NCBI RefSeq assembly: GCF_017876095.1
Contig: NZ_JAGINM010000031.1
Span: 1-64,000, forward strand
Source: Azospirillum agricola
GTDB lineage: Bacteria; Pseudomonadota; Alphaproteobacteria; Azospirillales; Azospirillaceae
Direction: 5' to 3'
Length of the DNA: 64,000 nt
The position numbers were made by a program, and so were the translations under genes. Below are positions 1 through 7,918 of this stretch, piece by piece; position 1 is the first letter of the stretch, and every line of letters begins with the position of its first letter. The notes below the pieces were generated by a model. The model ran no database searches. It saw only the letters and a program-made list of their open reading frames with translations, and was not told the DNA's origin.

Positions 1-449
1 ACCGCCTTGTAGCCGGCGAGGTTCGCCTGGCTCGACAGCACGTCCATGACCTGGGCGCGGGTGATGCGCGGCATGAACTCCATGGCGAAGGCGTTCACGC
101 CGGCCTCGGCGTAGGCCTTCACATGCTCGCGGCTGTTGTGCGGGTTCAGGATCGCGAACAGCAGCGCGCCCTTGCGGATCAGGGCGAGTTCGTCGGCCCC
201 GCCCTCCCCGTCGATCAGCGGGCGCTGGACCTTCAGCACGATGTCGGCGCCGGCGAGCGTCGCCGCCGGGTCCGGCGCGATGTCGGCGCCGGCCGCCGCG
301 AAGGCGGCGTCGGGGATGCTGGAACCGAGGCCGGCCCCGCTCTCCACCACAACCTCCAACCCGAGAGTTTTGAATTTCTTGACGGTGTCGGGAGACGCGG
401 CGACGCGGAGTTCGCCCGCGCGGCGCTCCCTGGGTATGGCGATCTTCAT
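1..449 (-). CDS. pntAA: NAD(P) transhydrogenase subunit alpha part 1 (PntAA), 5' part only
   Basis: The first 149 residues are visible and the gene runs off the left edge. The N-terminus MKIAIPRERRAGELRVAASP and the later stretch LFAILNPHNSREHVKAYAEA are typical of the soluble NAD(H)-binding domain I of proton-translocating transhydrogenase. That enzyme couples the proton gradient to hydride transfer from NADH to NADP+ at the inner membrane. In alphaproteobacteria the alpha subunit is usually split (PntAA, PntAB), so the membrane subunits are expected just outside the window. The start is the ATG at 447-449. It lies downstream of panE and a CBS gene on the same strand, separated from the CBS gene by about 190 bp holding a repeat, so it may share their transcript. 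Family call is firm; the split form is inferred. Confidence 0.88.
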   Translation of the reverse strand, partial: MKIAIPRERRAGELRVAASPDTVKKFKTLGLEVVVESGAGLGSSIPDAAFAAAGADIAPDPAATLAGADIVLKVQRPLIDGEGGADELALIRKGALLFAILNPHNSREHVKAYAEAGVNAFAMEFMPRITRAQVMDVLSSQANLAGYKA

Positions 450-493
450 GTCGGTTTGGCTTTCGAAAGCCGCCACCGGGCGGCGGTGCGGCC

Positions 494-614
494 GCACGTG
501 CCCCACCCCGGCCCTCCCCCGCTTGCGCCAGGGGAGGGGGACAGAGCTTTGCGAGGATGCGGCGGCAGTCCCCTCCCCCGCCCGGCGGGGGAGGGTCAGG
601 GTGGGGGCACGTGC
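494..614. repeat. Intergenic GC-rich inverted repeat (type A)
   Basis: The arms GCACGTGCCCCACCCCGGC and its near reverse complement close a structure about 120 bp long, with inner arms of the CCCTCCCCCGC type. A related CCCTCTCC/GGAGAGGG element lies at about 33.05-33.2 kb. It resembles a dispersed REP-like palindromic unit and could fold in RNA between the CBS gene and pntAA. Confidence 0.6.
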
Positions 615-636
615 CGTCGAGCGCTGCCCCTCTCTC

Positions 637-1086
637 TCACTGGTTGGCGGCGACCGGGTAGTTCCAGGCCTCGCTGGGCGGCAGCGTCGCGTCTTCCAGC
701 TGGCGGCGGATCAGGTCGCGGACGCTGACCACGCCGACCAGGGTGGTCCCCTCCAGCACCGGCACATGGCGGATGCCGTGCTCGTCCATCAGGCTCAGCA
801 CATGGCGCACCGTGTCCGACGGGTGGCAGCAGAAGGGGTCGCGCGTCATCAGCGCCGTCACCGGCTGTTTCAGGACGTCCGGCCCACGGTCGACCAGACC
901 GCGCACGACGTCGCGTTCGGAGATCACGCCGACCACCGTGTTGCCCTCGGTCCGGCAGACGTCCTTGACCACCAGGGCGCCGGTGTTCTCCGTCTTCATC
1001 AGACGCAGGGCCGTGTCCACCGTCTCGTTGACGCGCACCATGCCGATGCGCGTGCCCTTCTTGCGGAGAATGTCCTCGACTCTCAT
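637..1086 (-). CDS. CBS-domain pair protein
   Basis: This 149-residue protein consists almost only of two tandem CBS motifs (about residues 7-60 and 75-130), each ending in the usual VVGVISERD / LVGVVSVRD strand-helix signature. CBS pairs bind adenosyl ligands such as AMP, ATP or SAM and act as energy or redox sensors; no enzymatic domain is attached. It is clearly paralogous to the CBS protein at 6279-6737, sharing for example LVVKxVCRTEGNT. The start MRVEDILRKKG matches the start MKVEHILRTKE of the paralogue, so the longer upstream reading was rejected. It lies 52 bp downstream of panE on the same strand and is probably cotranscribed. The partner protein is unknown. Confidence 0.85.
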   Translation of the reverse strand: MRVEDILRKKGTRIGMVRVNETVDTALRLMKTENTGALVVKDVCRTEGNTVVGVISERDVVRGLVDRGPDVLKQPVTALMTRDPFCCHPSDTVRHVLSLMDEHGIRHVPVLEGTTLVGVVSVRDLIRRQLEDATLPPSEAWNYPVAANQ

Positions 1087-1138
1087 GACACCCCTCCCCT
1101 TCCCGCTGATCTCTTGATGTGTGTGAGCGGCCTCCGCC

Positions 1139-2167
1139 TTATTGCGCGGCCACGGACGGCACGAGTTCCTTCGCGTCGGCCGGCTGCGGCCGGGTGTAGA
1201 GGCCGGCGACCTCGCCGCGCTGCCGCACCAGGGCCAGCACAACGTCGATGGTCGGGGTCGGCACCTCGACCATGCGGCCCATCTCCTGGACGACCGACAG
1301 CAGGGCGTCGATCTCCATCGGACGGCCACGCTCCAGATCCTGGAGCATCGAGGTCTTGTGGGCGCCGACGGCCCCGGCGCCGTTGATGCGGCGCTCGACG
1401 TCGACGCGGAAATGCACGCCCAACCGGTCGCCGATCCGCTTGGCCTCCAGCATCATCGCCTTGGCGACGGCGCGGGTCTCCGGATCGCCGCAGATCACCT
1501 CCAGCGTCGCATGGGTCAGCGCGCTGATCGGGTTGAAGCACAGGTTGCCCCACAGCTTCAGCCAGATCTCGTCGCGGATGCGGTCGAGCACGGGCGCGCG
1601 CAGGCCGCCGGCCTCCATCATTTTCGACAGCGCGACCACGCGGTCCGACATGGAACCGTCCGGTTCGCCGAGCGAGAACTTGTCGCCGTAGATGTGCTGG
1701 ATGACGCCGGGCGCCACCACCTCGGTCGCCGGGTAGACGACGCAGCCGATGGCGCGCTGCGGCCCGAAGCCGTTCCACTGCGCCCCGCCGGGATCGACCG
1801 AATCCAGGATGCGCCCGTCGAAATCGCCGCCGGTGCCGTAGAAATACCAATAGGGGATGCCGTTGACGGCGGTGACGACGGCGGTGTCCGGCCCCAGCAG
1901 GGGCTGGATCGCCGGCACGACGCCGGGGACCGAATGGGCCTTCAGCCCGATGATCACATAGTCCTGCGGTCCCAGCTCCGCCGGGTTGTCGGTGCAGCGG
2001 GGATGGACGGTCGTCTTCTCCTCCCCCACGATCAAGGTCACGCCGTTCTCGCGCATCGCCGCGAGATGGGCGCCGCGCGCCACCAGGCTGACTTCCGCCC
2101 CGGCCTGGTGCAGCCGCACGCCGAGATAGCCGCCGATGGCGCCGGATCCGTAAATGCAGATTTTCAT
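1139..2167 (-). CDS. panE: 2-dehydropantoate 2-reductase family protein (PanE/ApbA)
   Basis: The 342-residue protein starts MKICIYGSGAIGGYLGVRLH, a Rossmann GxGxxG NADP-binding site. It contains LIGLKAHSVPGVVPAIQPLL-type spacing and a C-terminal ApbA_C helical domain (from about residue 190, LWGNLCFNPISALTHAT). Family members reduce 2-keto acids with NADPH, the classical case being ketopantoate to pantoate. In Methylobacterium extorquens a PanE-family protein (PanE2) was described as an oxalyl-CoA reductase. Here the gene sits with two oxalate/formate-type antiporters and a transhydrogenase, not with panB/panC, so a role in pantothenate synthesis is doubtful. The start is the ATG at 2165-2167 after the purine-rich GGGGGAGAGGG. 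A TGGTATACCA palindrome lies 92 bp upstream. Family firm, substrate inferred. Confidence 0.85.
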   Translation of the reverse strand: MKICIYGSGAIGGYLGVRLHQAGAEVSLVARGAHLAAMRENGVTLIVGEEKTTVHPRCTDNPAELGPQDYVIIGLKAHSVPGVVPAIQPLLGPDTAVVTAVNGIPYWYFYGTGGDFDGRILDSVDPGGAQWNGFGPQRAIGCVVYPATEVVAPGVIQHIYGDKFSLGEPDGSMSDRVVALSKMMEAGGLRAPVLDRIRDEIWLKLWGNLCFNPISALTHATLEVICGDPETRAVAKAMMLEAKRIGDRLGVHFRVDVERRINGAGAVGAHKTSMLQDLERGRPMEIDALLSVVQEMGRMVEVPTPTIDVVLALVRQRGEVAGLYTRPQPADAKELVPSVAAQ

Positions 2168-2259
2168 GCCCGATCCCTCTCCCCCGTTATCGGCCCTTTT
2201 GGCCAGGCAGCCTTTGCAGCGGCGGCCAACAGTCTGTTGCTCAAACTGTGCGTGGAGTT

Positions 2260-2280
2260 TGGTATACCACATACCGTATG
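2260..2280. promoter_or_regulatory. Candidate GntR-type operator upstream of panE
   Basis: A perfect palindrome TGGTATACCA (2260-2269) is followed by a second partial site CATACCGTATG. It sits 92 bp upstream of the panE start in an AT-richer stretch. It matches the core of sites near 4871, 6156 and 13043, and FCD-type GntR regulators commonly bind such short palindromes. No binding evidence is available. Confidence 0.5.
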
Positions 2281-2353
2281 TCAACGCAGAAAGTGGGGGC
2301 ACCGCCGAGAATGCGTGGCGGGGACGCTCACCAAAGGGGTGGAAACCGGCGGG

Positions 2354-3097
2354 CTACGCTCCTTTCGTGAAGAAGTAGACGGTCAGCGCGACGCCGATCG
2401 CCACGACGCCGGTCTTCAGCCGCTTGGGATCGATCCGCTTGGCCCCCAGCGCCCCGGCGTAGCCGCCGGCCACCGCCGCCACCGCCATCGCCAGGGTTTC
2501 CGGCCAGGACACCGCCCCGGAGATGGCGAAGGCGGCCACCGCCGCCCCGTTCATCAGCATCGCCAGCAGGATGCGCAGGCCGTTCATGGCGTGGATGTCG
2601 CGCAGCCCGAACAGCGTCAGCGCCGCCAGCATCAGGAAGCCGATGCCGCCGCCGAAATAGCCGCCATAGATGGAGATGAGGAACTGCACCACCAGCACGC
2701 CGCGCCCGCCGAGCCGCAGCCGCGCCACCATGCCCGGCGCGTAATGGCCGATGGCGAAGACCGAGGTGGCGAACAGCAGCAGCCATGGGACGAAATCGGC
2801 GAACAGCGCGTTGGGCGTCACCAGCAGCAGCAGGGCGCCGACCAGCCCGCCGATCAGGCTGAGCGCCGCGAACTGCGGCAGGTTCACCTCGCTGGCCGCG
2901 CCGATGTCGCGCCGGTAGGCCCAGCTGCTGGCGGCTTGTCCGGGGAACAGCGCCACCGTGCTCGACGCGTTGGCGCTGACCGGCGGCACCCCGGCGAACA
3001 GCAGCGCCGGAAAGGTGATGAAGGCGCCGCCTCCGGCGACCGCGTTCAAGGCCCCCGACGCGAAGCCCGCCATCATCAGAAGACCCATGCCGAGCAT
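2354..3097 (-). CDS. TauE/SafE family anion exporter
   Basis: A 247-residue integral membrane protein with about eight hydrophobic segments and the family hallmark GALNAVAGGGAFITFPALLF near the N-terminus, followed by NASSTVALFPG. A second half-repeat begins near YGGYFGGGIGFLMLAAL (about residue 145). TauE/SafE proteins move sulfite, sulfoacetate or other organic anions across the inner membrane; the substrate here cannot be read from sequence. It is transcribed in the same direction as panE but has its own upstream palindrome (3180-3195), which suggests independent control within the same regulon. Length and motif density are normal for the family. Confidence 0.85.
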   Translation of the reverse strand: MLGMGLLMMAGFASGALNAVAGGGAFITFPALLFAGVPPVSANASSTVALFPGQAASSWAYRRDIGAASEVNLPQFAALSLIGGLVGALLLLVTPNALFADFVPWLLLFATSVFAIGHYAPGMVARLRLGGRGVLVVQFLISIYGGYFGGGIGFLMLAALTLFGLRDIHAMNGLRILLAMLMNGAAVAAFAISGAVSWPETLAMAVAAVAGGYAGALGAKRIDPKRLKTGVVAIGVALTVYFFTKGA

Positions 3098-3179
3098 CCA
3101 TTCCCTCCCGTGAAATGTTGCGCCGCCAAATTCCGGGCGCTTCCGGGCCCCGAATTTGGGCGTTGACCGCCCGAACCGT

Positions 3180-3195
3180 ATTCCGTATACAGAAT
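3180..3195. promoter_or_regulatory. Candidate operator upstream of the TauE/SafE gene
   Basis: ATTCCGTATACAGAAT is a near-perfect palindrome (one mismatch pair) centred on GTATAC, 83 bp before the exporter start. Its TATAC core resembles the other palindromes of this region, but the flanks differ, so it may be a variant site or belong to another regulator. Confidence 0.4.
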
Positions 3196-3369
3196 ATCAA
3201 GAAGACGAAGCGGCTCTCGAAACTCGAACGGTCCACCGGGGGACGTCCAGAACGCCAAACGACCGACGCCATGGCCGGGGCAACGGCCACAACGTCGGTG
3301 CGTTTGCTGGCAGACCCTTCTGGGGACCTTGCCCGGTCAGTCTCCCCGACGCGACCGGGCCCGATTCCT

Positions 3370-4674
3370 TCAGTCGGCGCCCTCGGTGGCCAGCTTGCCA
3401 TGGACCGGAGCGGATTCGGCGATCTGCCGGGCGCGCATCGGCTTCAGCACGAACAGGGCGAGGAAGGCGGCGATGGCGTTGACCGCGGCGGCGAAGAAGA
3501 ACACCGCCTGCCAGCTTCCCGTGGAGGCCACGGCGACGTTGGCGAAGGGCACGACCAGCGACGCGGTTCCCTTGGCGGTGTAGAGCAGGCCGGCGTTGGT
3601 CGTCGCGAACTTGGAGCCGAAGCTGTCGCCGCAGCAGGCCGGGAACAGGCTGTAGATCTCGCCCCAGGCGAAGAAGACCAGGCCGGTCAGGATCACGAAG
3701 GCGACCGGGTTGTGACCCCACTGGTTCAGCGCCAGGATGCCGACGCATTCGATGGCGAAGGCGATGAACATGGTGTTCTCGCGCCCGATGTTGTCCGACA
3801 CCCAGCCGAAGAAGGGGCGGGTCAGGCCGTTCAGCACGCGGTCGATCGACAGCGCGAAGGTCAGGGCCGGCAGGGTCAGGCCCATGATGCTGACGGGAAC
3901 GCCGTCGAGGTGGAAGTCCTTGGCGATGGGACCGAGCTGCGCGGTCGCCATCAGGCCGCCCGCCGCCACCATGGCGAACATCAGATACATCACCCAGAAG
4001 GTCGGGGTCTTCAGCATCTCCTGCGGGGTGTAGTTGCGGCGGGTCTGCACGAGGCCCGACTTGTCGACCTTGGGCAGCTGGTCGGCGCGCGGCTCGGCCA
4101 GGAACCAGGCGAGCAGGAAGACGATGCCGCCCTGGCCGAGACCGAAGGTCATGAAGGTGGCTTCATAGCCGGACGAGGCGATCATGTTGGCGATCGGCAC
4201 GACGGTGAGCGCCGAGCCGGCGCCGAAGCCGGCCGCCGTGATGCCGGCCGCCAGACCGCGCCGATCCGGGAACCACTTCAGCGCGTTGCCGACGCAGGTG
4301 CCGTAGACGCCGCCCGCCCCGATGCCGCCGATCGCCGCGCCCAGATAGAGCATCGCCAGCGAATCCGCGACGGAATTGATGGCCCAGGCCAGCGCGCAGA
4401 GGGCGCCGCCGACGACCACGACGATGCGCGGCCCGAACTTGTCGACGAACCAGCCCTCGACCGGCACCAGCCAGGTCTCGGTGACGACGAAGATGGTGAA
4501 GGCGACCTGAATCGCCGCGCGGCCCCACTGGTGCTTTTCTTCGATCGGGGTGACGAACAGGGTCCAGCCATATTGGAGATTGGCGATCATCGACATGCAG
4601 ATGACGCCGATGACCAGCTGCATCCAGCGGCCACCGAGAGGCCCGTTCTGGGCCCCGGTTTGGGACTGGCTCAT
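3370..4674 (-). CDS. oxlT: MFS transporter, oxalate/formate antiporter (OxlT) family
   Basis: A 434-residue, 12-helix major facilitator. Typical family stretches are SMIANLQYGWTLFVTPI in helix 1, GGIGAGGVYGTCVGNALKWF in helix 4 and GWVSDNIGRENTMFIAF in the helix 8-9 loop. OxlT-type proteins exchange oxalate for formate or related carboxylates across the inner membrane. The start is MSQSQTG at 4672-4674, preceded by AAGGAG; the longer reading upstream has poor codon use. It is a close paralogue of the transporter at 14143-15438 (nearly identical over long stretches). The 489-bp region upstream carries two palindromes and is shared with the divergent GNAT gene. Exact substrate not proven; related carboxylates are possible. 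Confidence 0.85.
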   Translation of the reverse strand: MSQSQTGAQNGPLGGRWMQLVIGVICMSMIANLQYGWTLFVTPIEEKHQWGRAAIQVAFTIFVVTETWLVPVEGWFVDKFGPRIVVVVGGALCALAWAINSVADSLAMLYLGAAIGGIGAGGVYGTCVGNALKWFPDRRGLAAGITAAGFGAGSALTVVPIANMIASSGYEATFMTFGLGQGGIVFLLAWFLAEPRADQLPKVDKSGLVQTRRNYTPQEMLKTPTFWVMYLMFAMVAAGGLMATAQLGPIAKDFHLDGVPVSIMGLTLPALTFALSIDRVLNGLTRPFFGWVSDNIGRENTMFIAFAIECVGILALNQWGHNPVAFVILTGLVFFAWGEIYSLFPACCGDSFGSKFATTNAGLLYTAKGTASLVVPFANVAVASTGSWQAVFFFAAAVNAIAAFLALFVLKPMRARQIAESAPVHGKLATEGAD

Positions 4675-4870
4675 TCTTCTGTTTCTCCTTTGAAGCGTGC
4701 TCTCTTCCAGGTCGGGCGTTGTTTTTGTTCGATGTTCCTGCTTTGGCACTTTTGTTCGAAGGCGGAGGAAGCGCGGCGGAATGCGGCGCCGCGGCCTCCA
4801 CAGCCCCTTCTTGGGGTGTTTCGAAACCCGGCCAGACGTGAATTTCTGAGCTTCATATCTGGAATTATCA

Positions 4871-4886
4871 ATATGGTATACCAGAT
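4871..4886. promoter_or_regulatory. Candidate GntR-type operator between oxlT and the GNAT gene
   Basis: ATATGGTATACCAGAT matches the consensus ATCTGGTATACCAGAT at 15 of 16 positions and is symmetric apart from one base. It lies in the 489-bp divergent region 4675-5163, about 200 bp from the oxlT start. This is the best example of the motif in the window. Confidence 0.55.
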
Positions 4887-4975
4887 GCCGACCCCTTGTA
4901 AACCGATTAGTGGCATCACCAACTGTTTTAACCCCCATCAGTCGGAAGCCCCCTTTTCCGCCTTGATGGATGGCC

Positions 4976-5004
4976 GCGCTCTGGCATATGGTATGCCAGA
5001 GCGC
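4976..5004. promoter_or_regulatory. Perfect 13-bp inverted repeat upstream of the GNAT gene
   Basis: The arms GCGCTCTGGCATA and TATGCCAGAGCGC are exactly complementary around the spacer TGG. The inner part CTGGCATA/TATGCCAG resembles the CTGGCATGCCAG palindrome before the second oxlT. It could be an operator of the regional regulator or a hairpin in the GNAT mRNA leader; no T-tract follows, so it is not a typical terminator. The rest of 4675-5163 shows no gene. Confidence 0.5.
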
Positions 5005-5163
5005 AGCCAAGAGCGGAGTCCGGACCGTCGTCCAGACCCGAGCCGCGCTCCGAGCCCCTGGCCCCGCGACCACGGCCACCCGTTTCCCCGCTGTGGATCA
5101 CGGGCCCCCGGGCGGTTCCTTTCCATCCCCACCGACACGCCTCAAAAGAAGGAGACGAGCGCC

Positions 5164-5604
5164 ATGGAGCAGCAAACCGTCGAGATCGTCCTGGCACGGG
5201 ACGACGCCGACATCGCGGCCAGCTTTCCGGTCATGAAGGAATTGCGGACCCATCTGGCCGACGCCGACGTCTACCGCGCCCAGGTGCGCCGGCAGATGGA
5301 CGACGGCTACACGCTGGCCCTGGTGCGCATCGACGGCGAGGTCGCCGGCTGCGGCGGCTTCCGCGTTCACGAGACGCTGTCGCGCGGGCGCTACATGTAT
5401 GTCGAGGATCTGGTGACCGCCTCGCAGAAGCGGTCCTACGGGCTGGGCGACAAGCTGTTCGACTGGTTGGCCGCCGAGGCGCGCGAGCGCGGCTGCGCCC
5501 AGTTGGAGATCGTCTCGGGCGTCCAGCGCGGCGAGGCGCACCGCTTCTACCACCGCAAGCGGATGACCATCAAAGCCTTCCAGCTCGTGCTGCCGCTGAC
5601 CTGA
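5164..5604 (+). CDS. GNAT family N-acetyltransferase
   Basis: This 146-residue protein has a single GNAT fold. The beta4/alpha3 acetyl-CoA loop corresponds to DLVTASQKRSYGLGDKLFDWL (about residues 84-104), and the C-terminal HRFYHRKRMTIKAFQL is the usual beta6-beta7 end. Acceptor substrate is unknown. The ATG is supported by AAGGAG eight bases upstream. It is divergent from oxlT and downstream of two palindromes, so it may belong to the same regulon. A strong hairpin terminator at 5634-5663 ends the transcript. Confidence 0.82.
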   Translation: MEQQTVEIVLARDDADIAASFPVMKELRTHLADADVYRAQVRRQMDDGYTLALVRIDGEVAGCGGFRVHETLSRGRYMYVEDLVTASQKRSYGLGDKLFDWLAAEARERGCAQLEIVSGVQRGEAHRFYHRKRMTIKAFQLVLPLT

Positions 5605-5633
5605 ACGGGACGGCACGCGAACCGGCCAAACCA

Positions 5634-5663
5634 AAAAGGCGGCCCCCTGCGGGGCCGCCTTTT
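5634..5663. terminator. Bidirectional intrinsic terminator
   Basis: The stem AAAAGGCGGCCCC / GGGGCCGCCTTTT (13 bp, loop CTGC) has A and T runs on both sides, so it can end transcription of the GNAT gene (+) and of the small membrane-protein gene (-) that converges on it. Confidence 0.9.
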
Positions 5664-5697
5664 CCCATGCCGGCCGGACGCCGGATATCGAGCCGGA

Positions 5698-5895
5698 TCA
5701 GAAGGCGCGGGGGAAGCTGGCCCAGGTCGGACCAGGAACCTCGTCCTCGCCTTCCACCGGGTTGGCCCGGCGCAGGCGGCTGGCGGTGAAGTCGCCGGCG
5801 GCGGCCTCGGCGGCGCCGACCCGTGCGGCCAGGATGTGGTGGACGGTTCCGGCGAAGACGGACAGGACAAGCGAGAGAGCCAGCATTTCCAACAT
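5698..5895 (-). CDS. Small single-pass membrane protein, unknown function
   Basis: A 65-residue protein beginning MLEMLALSLVLSVFAGTVHHIL, one hydrophobic N-terminal helix followed by a polar, acidic tail rich in Ala, Glu and Arg (for example RRANPVEGEDEVPGP). I do not recognise a family. The start is the ATG at 5893-5895; the 46 extra residues readable upstream look like non-coding sequence and contain the regional palindromes. It converges on the GNAT terminator. A TTGGCATACCAA palindrome 90 bp upstream suggests it is controlled with its neighbours. Confidence 0.55.
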   Translation of the reverse strand: MLEMLALSLVLSVFAGTVHHILAARVGAAEAAAGDFTASRLRRANPVEGEDEVPGPTWASFPRAF

Positions 5896-5983
5896 GTTCG
5901 TCGCTCCAGTGCCTCGGTGGTCAGAATGTTTTCTTCTTGTGCCGTCTCCCTTATGACGCACCGCACCATATGGGACAAGAGCT

Positions 5984-5995
5984 TTGGCATACCAA
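5984..5995. promoter_or_regulatory. Candidate operator upstream of the small membrane-protein gene
   Basis: TTGGCATACCAA is a near-perfect palindrome (G/C mismatch in the core) related to TGGTATACCA. It lies in the 383-bp divergent region 5896-6278, which otherwise shows no gene. A weaker ATACCGTAT half-site occurs around 6058-6066. Confidence 0.4.
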
Positions 5996-6155
5996 GCACC
6001 AGATGCCCGATATGCAGCTTGCGCATTCCGCAACGCCGTTAGGCATGCGCCACAAACATACCGTATCGCGGAATATCTTTAAAATCCCTGTTTGCCCGAC
6101 GATGCCCGCAGCGCGATACGCCGGCTGCAAAATTGTTTGATTGGCGTACTGTATT

Positions 6156-6165
6156 TGGTATACCA
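6156..6165. promoter_or_regulatory. Candidate GntR-type operator upstream of the second CBS gene
   Basis: A perfect TGGTATACCA palindrome within GTACTGTATTTGGTATACC, 113 bp before the CBS start at 6279. It is identical to the core of the panE site at 2260. Confidence 0.5.
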
Positions 6166-6278
6166 TCATTCTCGGTCAACGGGTCCCGATGGCGCGGCCA
6201 CCGCCCCGCGCGACCGTCCCCGCCATCGGCGCCGAGACGCGCCGGCATCCAAGGGCCAACCTCCAGGGAGGGCACGCC

Positions 6279-6737
6279 ATGAAGGTCGAACACATCCTGC
6301 GCACCAAGGAGTCCCGTGTCGTCGCCGTCCGCACCAGCGCGACCGTCGCCGAGGCGATCGGCCTGATGAAGGCGGAGAACATCAGCGCCCTGGTCGTCAA
6401 GGAGGTCTGCCGGACCGAGGGCAACACGCTGGCCGGCGTGCTGTCCGAGCGCGACATCGTCCACGCCCTGCTGGAGCGCGGCTCCGGCCTGCTCACGATG
6501 CCGGTCTCCCACCTGATGACCCGCGCCCCGGTCACCTGCGCGCCGCAGGACAGCCTGCATCACGCGCTGCACCTGATGGACCGCCACCACATCCGCCACC
6601 TGCCGGTGCTCGACGACGGGCATCTGGTCGGCGTCGTCAGCGCCCGCGACTTCACCCGCCTCCAACTGGAGGAACTGAGCGCCGTCGCGGATCCACGGCC
6701 GGCCAACGCCCCCGCCACGGCGCATCCGATCCACTGA
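6279..6737 (+). CDS. CBS-domain pair protein (paralogue of 637-1086)
   Basis: The 152-residue protein contains two CBS motifs (about residues 7-60 and 75-130; LAGVLSERD and LVGVVSARD), with a short Pro/Ala-rich tail. It likely binds an adenosyl nucleotide and regulates a partner, as other stand-alone CBS pairs do. The ATG at 6279 follows CCAGGGAGG. It is followed 96 bp later by the deacetylase-family gene on the same strand, so the two may be cotranscribed. Its duplicate sits in the panE unit, and both copies have the regional palindrome upstream of their transcription unit. Confidence 0.85.
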   Translation: MKVEHILRTKESRVVAVRTSATVAEAIGLMKAENISALVVKEVCRTEGNTLAGVLSERDIVHALLERGSGLLTMPVSHLMTRAPVTCAPQDSLHHALHLMDRHHIRHLPVLDDGHLVGVVSARDFTRLQLEELSAVADPRPANAPATAHPIH

Positions 6738-6833
6738 TTGGGTCCGCCGGCTGTTTCGTTCCGCCGACCGATCCCGCGCCGCCGCCATGCCCGACCGCAG
6801 GCGGCGGCGCGTTCCCATGGGAGATTGCGCTCC

Positions 6834-7763
6834 GTGACGACCCTGATCTTCACCCACCCCGACTGCCTCGCCCATGACACCGGCCCCGGTCATCCCGAGG
6901 GGCCGCACCGGCTGGCCGTGATCTGGGAGGTTCTCGACCGCGACGAATTCAAGGGGCTGGAGCGCCGCCCGGCGCCCGAGGCCACGACCGGCCAGCTCGC
7001 CCGCGTGCATGACCGCGCCTATGTCGACGCCGTGCTCGCCGCCATGCCCGTCCAGGGCTACCACCGGCTGGACGGCGACACGCTGCTGTCGCCGGGGTCG
7101 CGCGGCGCCATCCTGCGCGCCGCCGGGTCGGTCTGCGCGGCGGTCGACGCGGTGATGGCCGGCGAGGCCACCAACGCCTTCTGCGCCGTCCGCCCCTGCG
7201 GCCACCACGCCGAGCCGGCCCGCGCCATGGGATTCTGCGTCTTCAACAACGTCGCCGTCGGCGCGCTGCACGCCCGCGAGCGCCACGGGCTGTCGCGCGT
7301 CGCCGTGGTCGACTTCGACGTGCATCACGGCAACGGAACCCAGGCGATGTTCGCCCAGGACGCCGGCCTGTTCTTCGCCTCGACCCACCAGTCGCCGCTC
7401 TACCCCGGCACCGGGGCGTCGTGGGAGCGCGGGGTCGCCGACAACATCCTCAACCTGCCGCTGGATCCCTACAGCGGTTCGGCCGAGTTCCGCCAGGCGG
7501 TCGAGCGCGTCATCCTGCCGGCGCTGGAGGCCTTCGCGCCGGAGCTTCTGCTGATCTCCGCCGGCTTCGACGCCCACGCCCGCGACCCGCTGGCCCAGCT
7601 CGGCCTGACCGGCGCCGATTTCGAATGGGTGACGCGCAAGCTGGTCGAGGTCGCCGAGCGCCAATGCGGCAACCGCGTCGTCTCCGTCCTCGAGGGCGGT
7701 TACGACGAAACCGGACTGGCGGAGGGCTGCGCCGCCCATCTGCGGGCATTGACGCGCGCCTGA
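6834..7763 (+). CDS. Histone deacetylase family hydrolase (acetoin utilisation/acetylpolyamine type)
   Basis: The 309-residue protein carries the arginase/deacetylase fold signatures RPCGHHAEPARAMGFCVFNNVAV, VVDFDVHHGNGTQAMF and ISAGFDAHARDPLAQLGL. These supply the Zn2+ ligands Asp, His and Asp and the catalytic His pair. Bacterial members deacetylate acetyl-lysine proteins, acetylpolyamines or related amides in the cytoplasm. I chose the GTG at 6834, which follows GGGAG at good spacing and gives the standard N-terminus TTLIFTHPDCLAHD; the longer reading is arginine-rich and non-coding in character. It lies 96 bp downstream of the CBS gene. Substrate unknown. Confidence 0.88.
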   Translation: MTTLIFTHPDCLAHDTGPGHPEGPHRLAVIWEVLDRDEFKGLERRPAPEATTGQLARVHDRAYVDAVLAAMPVQGYHRLDGDTLLSPGSRGAILRAAGSVCAAVDAVMAGEATNAFCAVRPCGHHAEPARAMGFCVFNNVAVGALHARERHGLSRVAVVDFDVHHGNGTQAMFAQDAGLFFASTHQSPLYPGTGASWERGVADNILNLPLDPYSGSAEFRQAVERVILPALEAFAPELLLISAGFDAHARDPLAQLGLTGADFEWVTRKLVEVAERQCGNRVVSVLEGGYDETGLAEGCAAHLRALTRA

Positions 7764-7782
7764 TTCCGTTCCCCCTCCTTTT

Positions 7783-7880
7783 CCGTCATGGCCGGGCTTG
7801 TCCCGGCCTTCCACGGGCCATCCACGGGCGCGCTTCAAGGTCGTGCGCGGATGCCCGACACAAGGCCGGGCATTGACGAT
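7783..7880. repeat. Dispersed palindromic repeat (type B)
   Basis: Begins CCGTCATGGCCGGGCTTGTC and ends in the complementary-type GGCCGGGCATTGACG. Related copies lie at 29328-29405 and 58118-58207. All three are intergenic. This is a REP-like element of the kind common between alphaproteobacterial genes; no coding content. Confidence 0.6.
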
Positions 7881-7918
7881 GTTTGGAGAAGATCAGGGAA
7901 TAGCCGGCAAACGGGCTG

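Noticed and set aside
1142..3166. A plus-strand frame of 674 codons over panE and the exporter
   Set aside because: Antisense shadow; both minus-strand proteins have clear family motifs.
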